From positions 1-15,211 of the forward strand of contig CAYOKH010000046.1 in assembly GCA_964404505.1 (NCBI GenBank): a stretch of DNA of 15,211 bases, read 5' to 3'. Origin of the DNA: DAOMNN01 sp964404505 (lineage in GTDB: Bacteria; Pseudomonadota; Gammaproteobacteria; Burkholderiales; Rhodocyclaceae). Position 1 is the stretch's first letter, and every line of letters starts with the position of its first letter. The notes under the pieces were generated by a model that saw nothing but the letters and a program-made list of their open reading frames with translations, made no database searches and was not told where the DNA came from. The position numbers and the translations under genes were made by a program. This document shows, in pieces, positions 1-6,600 of the stretch.

Positions 1-55
1 GCGCGAGCATGGCGCGGTAGGTGGCGTCGCCGTGGAACCACTGGCAGACCCCCGC
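1..55 (-). other. Short flank beyond the adapter; possible displaced end of the hydrolase gene
   Basis: This flank is cut off from the hydrolase gene by the adapter chimera. On the minus strand one frame is open throughout and reads AGVCQWFHGDATYRAMLA, with codon use like the neighbouring genes. Alpha/beta hydrolases commonly end with a helix of the form VAxxIxxWL, and the broken gene stops at VAD, so this piece could be its genuine C-terminal end. Simply removing 56-108 does not restore the frame, so either a few genomic bases were lost or the two sides come from different molecules. The identification is inference only. Confidence 0.3.
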
Positions 56-108
56 AGAGCGGAAGAGCAAACGTCTGAACTCCAGTCAGACGTGTGCTCT
101 TCCGATCT
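56..108. other. Illumina TruSeq adapter chimera (assembly artefact)
   Basis: Positions 56-88 match the Illumina adapter that begins AGATCGGAAGAGCACACGTC and runs on through TGAACTCCAGTCA, with two mismatches (G for T at 59, A for C at 70). Positions 89-108 are the exact reverse complement of its first 20 bases. The two copies face each other, as in an adapter dimer or a chimeric read. On the minus strand the insert translates to the well-known contaminant peptide IGRAHV followed by a stop at 86-88. It is not biological sequence and the window should be masked here. Confidence 0.97.
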
Positions 109-880
109 GGTCCGCAACGCTGCGCCATCCGTGCTCGAGCATCACTGCGTGGCCCATGTCGGGAATGATCTCGGCCTCCGTACCATAGGTCGCCGCGGTC
201 ATCAGTACCTGGGAGGGTGAAATCAGGTGATCGTGCTCCGCGCCCATGATGAGCAGGGGTGGGCGATTCATCAGCGTCGGATGAGGCAGGTTGAACAGCG
301 TCATGTCCCAGATCGCGCGATGCGACTCGGGCTGGCAGTTGCGGTAGTAGCGCATCAGGTCGGCGTCGTCGATCGGTTGGTTGAACAGCGCGTCGCGCAG
401 ACTCCCCGGGTCGGGCCGGCCGCCCCCGAGGATGCGATTGAGGTCGCTGAGCAGGCCCGGCCTGGCGAACATAAGGCCCAGCGCCGAACCCATCAACCCC
501 TGGGGGGGCACCGAGCAGACCAGCACGGCTGCCGGAACGACGGCCTGTTCGAGGTACTTCTGGACCACCATTCCGCCCATCGAATGGCCGATGAGTATCG
601 GTGGCTCGGGGAGCTTGTCCACGACTTCGACGACATCGTTCACGTAGTCCCTGATGGAAAAGCTGTCCAGCGACGTGTGACGGCGACTCGCGCCGTGGCC
701 GGACAGCGACAATGCATAACAGGAATGACCGAGCCCGGCGAAGTGGGGCAGGAAATGCTCGTCCCAGCACCATGCGCCGGTGTATGCGCCGTGAATGAAA
801 AGGAGTGGAGTCGAGTACGCAGGACTGCCCTGCGGCGTGCGGACGATGACCTCGAGATCGCCGAAACGCGACCGGTTCAC
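109..880 (-). CDS. Alpha/beta hydrolase fold protein, 3' end broken by adapter
   Basis: This is a serine hydrolase of the alpha/beta fold, probably cytoplasmic, with unknown substrate. The oxyanion-side motif HGAYTGAWCW is at residues 30-39, the nucleophile elbow GHSMGG has Ser100, the acid is probably Asp217 (GAEHDHLI) and the catalytic histidine is His244 (DMGHAVML). About 257 native residues are visible; the family usually runs 260-300, so only the last helix is missing. The chosen start is GTG at 880, sharing GTGA with the stop of the upstream GST gene, which implies translational coupling. An open frame continues further upstream but only by running through the GST gene. The six residues before the apparent stop (IGRAHV) come from the adapter. 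Esterase, lipase or MenH-like functions are all possible. Confidence 0.88.
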
Positions 881-1497
881 TGCGGCACCGCCATGCCCCG
901 CTGGACGGCCGGACGCGCCTCGATCGCAGCAAACCAGCGCTTGACCTCGGGAAAGCGCTTCAGGTCCATGCCCTGCCAGTCGTGGCGGGCGATCCATGGA
1001 AAGGTGGCGATGTCGGCGATCGAATACTCCCCGCCTGCCAGCCACTCCCGGTCGGTCAGGCGCGTGTTCAGAGCCGCGTAGATGCGCATGGCCATCCTGG
1101 AGTAGCGTTCGATCGCGTACGGAATGACCTCCGGTGCAAAGCGCAGGAAGTGGTGCGCCTGGCCGAGCATGGGGCCGACGTTGCCCATCTGGAACATCAG
1201 CCACTGGATCGCCTCGAGGCGCGTGCGCAGATCGACAGGAAGCAGTTTGCCCGTCTTGCCGGCAAGGTAGATGAGGATCGCTCCGGACTCGATCACGGTG
1301 ATGGGTTTCCCTTCCGGACCATCGGAGTCGACAATCACCGGAACCTTGTTGTAGGGGCTCAGTTCGAGGAAGTCGGGCTTGTACTGTTCCCTATGCGTGA
1401 TGTCGACCGGGCGAACCTCGTAGGAAAGCCCGAGCTCCTCAAGTGCGATCGAGACCTTTCGCCCGTTCGGGATACTCCAGGTGTATAGCGTGATCAT
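877..1497 (-). CDS. Nu-class glutathione S-transferase (YfcG/YghU-like)
   Basis: A 206-residue soluble GST. The thioredoxin-like N-terminal domain (about 1-85) carries the Nu-class opening SIPNGRKVSIALEELG at 8-23, the cis-proline region NKVPVI at 50-55 and the glutathione-binding VIESGAI at 68-74. The helical C-terminal domain contains FQMGNVGPMLGQAHHF and the N-capping segment YSIADIATFPW at 158-168. E. coli relatives act as glutathione-dependent disulfide reductases or peroxidases. Asn11 is present, but residue 9, threonine in YfcG, is isoleucine here. The start at 1497 is preceded by AGAGAGG at normal spacing; an in-frame ATG at 1533 has no support. The gene heads a two-gene unit with the hydrolase. 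Confidence 0.93.
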   Translation of the reverse strand: MITLYTWSIPNGRKVSIALEELGLSYEVRPVDITHREQYKPDFLELSPYNKVPVIVDSDGPEGKPITVIESGAILIYLAGKTGKLLPVDLRTRLEAIQWLMFQMGNVGPMLGQAHHFLRFAPEVIPYAIERYSRMAMRIYAALNTRLTDREWLAGGEYSIADIATFPWIARHDWQGMDLKRFPEVKRWFAAIEARPAVQRGMAVPQ

Positions 1498-1532
1498 CCG
1501 GTACCTCTCTGTTCGCCTGCCTCGCCCGCGCA

Positions 1533-1561
1533 TTGCCCCCGGATCGGATGCGGGGTCTAAT
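1533..1561 (+). promoter_or_regulatory. Candidate sigma-70 promoter for the DUF2905 gene
   Basis: TTGCCC at 1533-1538 (four of six matches to the -35 consensus) and TCTAAT at 1556-1561 (five of six to the -10) are separated by exactly 17 bases. Transcription would start near 1568, leaving a leader of about 20 bases that holds the Shine-Dalgarno sequence. It sits in the divergent gap between the GST and DUF2905 genes. Confidence 0.45.
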
Positions 1562-1587
1562 GCCCGTTCATGGGGGTCGGAGGGAAA

Positions 1588-1785
1588 ATGCTCAAGTGGG
1601 TCGTCGTAATCGTCATCCTGGTTCTGGTCACCGGCCTCTTCCGCCCGGGGCTAATGCGCACACTGCGCCTTGGACGACTTCCCGGGGATCTGAATTTCTC
1701 CTTCCGGGGCCGTGCGTATCACTTCCCCTTCACCACTACCGTACTCCTGTCGTTGATTGCATGGGCAATTCTGCGGGCAATCTGA
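1588..1785 (+). CDS. DUF2905 family small membrane protein
   Basis: A 65-residue protein with two hydrophobic segments: residues about 4-16 (VVVIVILVLVTGL) and the last 15 or so (TTVLLSLIAWAILRAI). Between them is the family signature LPGDLNFSFRGRAYHFPFTT. This arrangement, LPGD followed by a short polar stretch and a YxFPxTT entry into the second helix, is characteristic of DUF2905. No function is established for the family; it is predicted to be an inner-membrane protein. I chose the ATG at 1588 because GGAGGG lies immediately upstream (1579-1584). An in-frame ATG at 1570 would add six residues but lies before that site. The gene is transcribed opposite to its neighbours, and its end is 21 bases from the end of cca. 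Confidence 0.85.
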   Translation: MLKWVVVIVILVLVTGLFRPGLMRTLRLGRLPGDLNFSFRGRAYHFPFTTTVLLSLIAWAILRAI

Positions 1786-1806
1786 GGCCGATCGATGTTG
1801 GAAGTG

Positions 1807-3039
1807 TCACGATCCGTGTGAAAAAGCAACATCGGGGAGTTGCTTGAGGGCGGCGACCCGGGCGTGACGGATGCGTTCGGCGATGCGCGACTTGTCGCCG
1901 CAATTGCGCGCGATCGCTCCCGCATCGACCGCCTGCACGGTCGTCAGCGCTCTCTTCAGCAATGCCGCGGGGGCGTACGTGCCCGGCTCCGACCCTGGTC
2001 GCCCGTGAAAGTCGCACGCGGCCGCCTGAACGAGTTGCATGAATCGGCCGGGCCGTCTGAGGGCATCGGTGCGTTCGAGCAGCCTGACGATCGTGGCCGG
2101 CCGCAATTCGGCCGCGCGGTGGATGTTGGCGTGTTCCCGCGCAAGCAGTACTGCGAGATCACGGCAGTCGTTCGGGACCTTCAGCCGTTCCGAGACCCGA
2201 CGCGCATGGTTGGCACTGCGCGCTTCGTGCCCGACGTGGCGGGGAAGCATTTCGACCGGCGTATCGCCCTTGCCCAGGTCGTGGAGCAGGCAGGCCCAGC
2301 GTACTGCGAGTGGCTGGGCAGTCTTCGCGGCGTGATCGATCACCGCCAAAACGTGGACTCCGGCGTCCACCTCGGGATGATGGCGTGGGGGTTGCGGCAC
2401 CCCGAACAGCCGTTCGAGTTCCGGGATGATCCGCCCGAGGGCGCCACATTCGCGCAGCACGCAGAACATGCGCGACGGCGTGTTTTCCATGAGCCCGCGC
2501 GCAATCTCCTGCCAGACCCGTTCCGGGACGAGATGATCGGCCTCCCCGTGGTCGACCATCGCGCGCATCAGTCCGAGCGTGTCCGGTGCGACCGTAAACG
2601 TTTCGAAGCGGGCGGCGAAGCGTGCCACTCGAAGAATGCGCACCGGGTCTTCGGCAAATGCCGGGCTGACGTGACGAAAAATGCGTGCCTCGAGGTCGCG
2701 CTGACCCCCGTAGGGGTCGATGAGCCGACCCTCCGCATCGCGGGCCATGGCATTGATCGTCAGGTCGCGGCGCAGCAGGTCCTGTTCGAGGGTGACGTCC
2801 GGTTCGGCACGAAACGCAAAACCCCTGTAGCCCGGACCCGTCTTGCGTTCGGAGCGGGCCAGGGCGTACTCCTCGCCGGTCTCGGGATGGAGGAACACCG
2901 GGAAGTCCTTGCCGACGGGTCGAAAGCCCTGGGCCAGCATCTGCTCCGGCGTCGCCCCGACGACCACCCAGTCGCGATCCTGCACCGGTAGTCCCAGCAG
3001 CTCGTCACGCACCGCCCCGCCGACCACGAAGCGCTGCAT
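1807..3039 (-). CDS. cca: Multifunctional CCA tRNA nucleotidyltransferase
   Basis: Adds or repairs the 3' CCA end of tRNAs in the cytoplasm. It is 410 residues, close to the 412 of E. coli Cca. The class II nucleotidyltransferase head shows GGAVRD at 7-12 and the metal-binding DRD at 21-23. RRDLTINAMA at 90-99 and EDPVRILRVARF at 130-141 follow in the usual order. The C-terminal HD phosphohydrolase domain is present, with HH at 220-221 and LLHDLGKG at 251-258, as in the gammaproteobacterial and betaproteobacterial enzyme that also has phosphatase and phosphodiesterase activities. The start at 3039 forms TGATG with the stop of the upstream NDUFA9-like gene, so the two are translationally coupled. 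A longer reading to 3405 would only overlap that gene. Confidence 0.97.
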   Translation of the reverse strand: MQRFVVGGAVRDELLGLPVQDRDWVVVGATPEQMLAQGFRPVGKDFPVFLHPETGEEYALARSERKTGPGYRGFAFRAEPDVTLEQDLLRRDLTINAMARDAEGRLIDPYGGQRDLEARIFRHVSPAFAEDPVRILRVARFAARFETFTVAPDTLGLMRAMVDHGEADHLVPERVWQEIARGLMENTPSRMFCVLRECGALGRIIPELERLFGVPQPPRHHPEVDAGVHVLAVIDHAAKTAQPLAVRWACLLHDLGKGDTPVEMLPRHVGHEARSANHARRVSERLKVPNDCRDLAVLLAREHANIHRAAELRPATIVRLLERTDALRRPGRFMQLVQAAACDFHGRPGSEPGTYAPAALLKRALTTVQAVDAGAIARNCGDKSRIAERIRHARVAALKQLPDVAFSHGS

Positions 3040-4004
3040 CAGTCCGGTCCGCGGCGCGCGCGCGTGCGGCTGGCGTGAAAGCCCGCACCCGGCGTGGCGC
3101 TGCCGATCCACGATGGCGCGACGGCTTCCAGCGACGTGGGCGTGAGCCCGAACGGGAAGGGTGACCCACCGGCGACGTTGTCGATCCGCATCGAACGCAC
3201 GTTGTCGCGGCTCATCAGCGGCGAGGGCAAGAGCTCCATCAACGCCGCCTGGGCCATCGCGAGTTTCTCCGGGAGCGGGATGATCAGGCGCCGCTTGCCG
3301 ATCAGTTCGCAGACATACTCGACCAGTTGACGCAACGTATAGACCGAAGGCCCGGCCACATCGAAAGTGCTGCCCGCGGCTGCGGCGTCGGCAAGGCAGT
3401 GCCACACGACCTCGGCGACATCCTCGACGTACACGGGTTGGAAGCGCGCCTGTGCACCAGCCAGCGGAAGCACCGGAAAGAGTCGGACCAGACCGGCAAA
3501 GAGGTTGAGGAAGCTGTCGTCGCGACCGAAGATCACCGAGGGTCGGAGGATGGACCAGGTCGGCATGTCGCCGCCACCGCGCACGGCTGCCTCACCGGCT
3601 GCCTTCGAACGCTGGTATTCCGAGGGCCCGTCAGGGGCCGCGCCGAGCGCACTTACATGCACAAGGCGCGGTACGCCGACCTTGCGGCAGGCTTCCACGA
3701 TCTTTGCGGGCAGTTCCACGTGGGCGCGTGCGAAGTCCGGCCCGAAGGGCGTTCCCGGACGCGAATGCAGAATGCCGACCAGATTCACGACCCCGTCGGC
3801 ACCGGCGAAGAGTCTCTCAAGGGCGGCGGGGTCGTGGATGTCGGCTTCCTCCACCTCCACCGTGGGCAGCAGGATCAGGTGCCCCGCACGGCTGCGCCGG
3901 CGTGTGGGCACAAGCACGCTGATGCCGGCCTCGGCGAGCCTGTTTGCCACGGAGCGACCGACGAATCCGCTCCCCCCGGTCAGGACGACGCGTTTCATGT
4001 TCAT
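3039..4004 (-). CDS. NAD(P)-binding protein, complex I NDUFA9-like (atypical SDR)
   Basis: A 321-residue extended or atypical short-chain dehydrogenase. The Rossmann nucleotide loop TGGSGFVG is at 9-16, NLVGIL at 74-79 closes the nucleotide site, and the YxxxK pair is Tyr130/Lys134 (EYQRSK). RPSVIFG and FQPVYVEDVAEVV further on are typical of the NDUFA9-related branch. Mitochondrial NDUFA9 is an accessory complex I subunit. The bacterial homologues are usually annotated as complex I NDUFA9 family but also resemble nucleoside-sugar epimerases, and their role is not established. GGGGAG lies seven bases before the ATG at 4004. An in-frame ATG at 3998 is less well placed. The gene lies between slt and cca, with 40 bases to slt and a one-base overlap with cca. 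Confidence 0.9.
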   Translation of the reverse strand: MNMKRVVLTGGSGFVGRSVANRLAEAGISVLVPTRRRSRAGHLILLPTVEVEEADIHDPAALERLFAGADGVVNLVGILHSRPGTPFGPDFARAHVELPAKIVEACRKVGVPRLVHVSALGAAPDGPSEYQRSKAAGEAAVRGGGDMPTWSILRPSVIFGRDDSFLNLFAGLVRLFPVLPLAGAQARFQPVYVEDVAEVVWHCLADAAAAGSTFDVAGPSVYTLRQLVEYVCELIGKRRLIIPLPEKLAMAQAALMELLPSPLMSRDNVRSMRIDNVAGGSPFPFGLTPTSLEAVAPSWIGSATPGAGFHASRTRARRGPD

Positions 4005-4044
4005 GCTGGTGCTCCCCTGATCCCGACAATCGTGGTATTTGCGG

Positions 4045-5970
4045 TCATTGATCGACCGCCGGGGCGATGACCCCGAGTCTTTGCCGGAGCGACTGCGGAC
4101 GGCCCTCGAACATCGCGGCGTAGATTACCGCATTGGCCAGCACCTTCTTGACGTAATCGCGTGTTTCGTCGAAGGGAATCGTCTCGGCGAAGATCGCGGC
4201 ATCCAGCGGACGATTGTCACGCCATCTGCGTGCGCGTCCCGGTCCTGCATTGTATCCGGCCGATGCGAGAACGGGATGATTGTCGAGGTCGCCCAGGATC
4301 ATGCGCATGTAGCTGGTACCGAGCAGCACGTTGATCTGCGGGTCGGTGAGCATGCGCGGGTGATAGCCGCGCATGCCGATGCGGCCCGCAACCCACTTTC
4401 CGGTCGCGGGCATCACCTGCATCAGCCCCTGCGCGCCTGCGCTGGACCTCGCCGGCGCGATGAAGCGGCTTTCCTGACGCATCAGGCCGTACACCCATGC
4501 CAGGTCCAGATTCTGCTCGAGCACTTGCGGCTCGATGAGGTCGCGATACGGCGTGATGAAACGGATGGCGAAATTGGCCCCCGGGTCGGCAAGTTCCGCG
4601 GTGTTGATGGCGCGGTCGTAATGCCCTTCGGCAAGCGCGAGATGGGCGGCGGCGAGCAGAAACGCGCGGTCGCGGTTGCGGACCGCGCGAATCCACTCGC
4701 GAACGCCTTCGGCGGGCATGTCGAGACGATAGAAGGCAAGCGCGCGCCGTATTCCCGGGTCGCTCGCAGCGCGTGCGCCATCCGCCGCGGATACGGCCTC
4801 GTCAGGCGGAGGAGGCATGAACGGTTGCCCCAGCTCCTCCGCAGCCAGGATTCCGTAAAAGTGCGTCTCGCCGGCAATGGTCCCATACAGGGCATCGGCC
4901 GCTTCGCGGCGCCCTTGCGCCGCTTTTGAGCGGCCCAGCCAGTAGACCCATTCCGGCTCTTCGCGCTCGCGCATGTCCAGGGCTTCAATCGCGGCTTCGA
5001 CCTGGCGCCAGTTCTCCACGCGCAGTGAAGCCCGTATGCGCCATGCACGCTGGACTGCGGTCATCGCAACCTCGCCTGCGGCACCATACCAGTCCGCAGC
5101 TTGGGGCAGACGTGACAGCGCCCCGTGGTGACCCAGGATCACGTGCACGTAGCTGCGCTCGTCGTGGTTCAGTCGGTCGTTGATGCGCATGAAGCGTGCG
5201 TGCGCAGCCAGGGGATCCTCACGTGCCAGCCGGACCAGGGCCGCCAGCGCCAGCTCGCGGCCGGTTCGCGTGACCGCGAAGTTGGGCGGCAGACGGTCCA
5301 GGTAAGCGGCGGAAGATCGAATTGCCTGATCGAGGTCGGCCGCGTTCGGCACCATGTCGGGGTGGAGCCAGGCTGCGGTCGTTTGCGCGGCCCCTGGCGT
5401 ACGGCTGTCGATCTGGCGCCGGAATCTCCACCACAGGTCGTCCTCGTCGAGTTGCCCGGCGACCGCCGTGGCGTGCAGCACCGCATCACACGCTTCATGA
5501 CTGTGAACCAGGTCGGCCCATTGCGCCGCGATCTCGTTCAGGACCGTGGGGTCGCCCGTGAGGTAGCGGGCGTGCCAGGCGAGACAGCGCAGTTCCTCGT
5601 CCGGGTTCTCGTGACCGGCGAACACGTACAGATATGCCGACCAGTCCCGGTCCGCGGCGAGACGTCGCAGCCAGTAGGCTTGCAGACGATCGGCTGGTAT
5701 GCTGCCGCGGTGGCGTTCGATGAACGCGGCGATCTCGCCGGTCGGCGGAGGATCCGGCCGGGCCAGCCGGTTGACCAGTAGCCAGTAGGGCACATAGTGG
5801 TCCAGGAGGTGCGGCTCGGATACGGCTGCCAGCCGTTCCAGCGTTGTGCCGTCGCCGCTGCGGAGCGCCTCGCGTGCCGCGACGATGCGCGCGTCGCCCT
5901 GTTGCGCCGCGGCGGGCGTAACGGTACAGATCAGCACGAGCACCAGGAACAGCCCGAACCCCTGTCTCAT
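4045..5970 (-). CDS. slt: Soluble lytic murein transglycosylase (Slt70 type)
   Basis: A periplasmic enzyme that cleaves the MurNAc-GlcNAc bond of peptidoglycan to leave 1,6-anhydroMurNAc. It is 641 residues, the size of E. coli Slt70. A signal peptide covers residues 1-22 (hydrophobic FGLFLVLVLICTV, then AAA-QQ at the likely cleavage site). A long alpha-helical superhelix (about 25-480) precedes the catalytic domain. That domain holds the catalytic glutamate Glu500 in GLMRQESRF, then SSAGAQGLMQVMPATG and ASAGYNAGPGRARRW near 570. I chose ATG 5970. A GTG at 5976 in the same frame is a real alternative because GGAGG lies five bases before it. The gene is divergent from the 5-FCL gene with only 33 bases between starts. 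Confidence 0.96.
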   Translation of the reverse strand: MRQGFGLFLVLVLICTVTPAAAQQGDARIVAAREALRSGDGTTLERLAAVSEPHLLDHYVPYWLLVNRLARPDPPPTGEIAAFIERHRGSIPADRLQAYWLRRLAADRDWSAYLYVFAGHENPDEELRCLAWHARYLTGDPTVLNEIAAQWADLVHSHEACDAVLHATAVAGQLDEDDLWWRFRRQIDSRTPGAAQTTAAWLHPDMVPNAADLDQAIRSSAAYLDRLPPNFAVTRTGRELALAALVRLAREDPLAAHARFMRINDRLNHDERSYVHVILGHHGALSRLPQAADWYGAAGEVAMTAVQRAWRIRASLRVENWRQVEAAIEALDMREREEPEWVYWLGRSKAAQGRREAADALYGTIAGETHFYGILAAEELGQPFMPPPPDEAVSAADGARAASDPGIRRALAFYRLDMPAEGVREWIRAVRNRDRAFLLAAAHLALAEGHYDRAINTAELADPGANFAIRFITPYRDLIEPQVLEQNLDLAWVYGLMRQESRFIAPARSSAGAQGLMQVMPATGKWVAGRIGMRGYHPRMLTDPQINVLLGTSYMRMILGDLDNHPVLASAGYNAGPGRARRWRDNRPLDAAIFAETIPFDETRDYVKKVLANAVIYAAMFEGRPQSLRQRLGVIAPAVDQ

Positions 5971-6003
5971 CCGCACCGCATCCTCCGGACTACCGAAAAC
6001 CAC

Positions 6004-6600
6004 ATGACTTCTCCGTCGATCGACAACGATACTACAGGCCTTCGGCGTGAATTGCGGCGACTCGCGATCACCCGCCGCGAAGCGCTGACGGCAACCGCCA
6101 GGTCGGCGCTCACGACGCGCCTGGAGCGACATCTGGAGAGCGTCCTCGCAAACCTCGCACCGTCGGTCGTGGGATTCTGCTGGCCGTTCCGTGGCGAGCC
6201 CGATCTGCGCAGGCTGATGGCCGACTGGGCGGAGGAAGGACCGGGGCGAATCGCCGCACTGCCCGTCGTGCTGGACAGGGAAAGGCCGCTAATGTTCCGC
6301 CCGTGGACGCCGGCGACGGTGCTTGCCCCCGACCGGCACGGCATCCCGCACCCGCCTGCGGGCGAACCGGTCGCGCCGGACCTTGTGCTGGTGCCCCTGA
6401 ACGTCTTCGATGCTGCGGGTTATCGCCTCGGATACGGCGGCGGTTACTTCGATCGGACGCTCGCGGAACTGGGTGCGATCGCGGTCGGGGTCGGGTTCGA
6501 GCTCGCACGGACGCCGACCGTCTTCCCCCAGCCGCACGATCGCCCGATGGATTGGATCGTCACCGAGGCCGGTGCCTTTCAAGCAAGGAACATGCGGTAA
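6004..6600 (+). CDS. ygfA: 5-formyltetrahydrofolate cyclo-ligase
   Basis: Converts 5-formyltetrahydrofolate to 5,10-methenyltetrahydrofolate using ATP, in cytoplasmic one-carbon metabolism. The protein is 198 residues, normal for the family. The diagnostic C-terminal motif YRLGYGGGYFDRTL is at 140-153, preceded by PDLVLVPLNVFD. The basic N-terminus (LRRELRRLAITRREALT) matches the start of the family's fold. The ATG at 6004 has only a weak ribosome site. An open frame runs back to 5797 but that part lies within slt and looks like shadow coding. In many bacteria this gene lies beside ssrS (6S RNA), but the 33-base upstream gap leaves no room for it. Its last 22 bases overlap the end of ilvA on the other strand. 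Confidence 0.95.
   Translation: MTSPSIDNDTTGLRRELRRLAITRREALTATARSALTTRLERHLESVLANLAPSVVGFCWPFRGEPDLRRLMADWAEEGPGRIAALPVVLDRERPLMFRPWTPATVLAPDRHGIPHPPAGEPVAPDLVLVPLNVFDAAGYRLGYGGGYFDRTLAELGAIAVGVGFELARTPTVFPQPHDRPMDWIVTEAGAFQARNMR

Noticed and set aside
32..220. Short plus-strand open frame across the left end
   Set aside because: Its middle (SELQSDVCSSDL) is the translated adapter, a known contaminant peptide.
1793..1834. 8-bp inverted repeat CGATGTTG / CAACATCG between DUF2905 and cca, considered as a two-way terminator
   Set aside because: The loop is 26 bases and no U-tract follows the stem in either direction; expected by chance.
1840..2991. A 383-residue plus-strand open frame over cca
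   Set aside because: Antisense shadow of the CCA-adding enzyme with no motif of its own.
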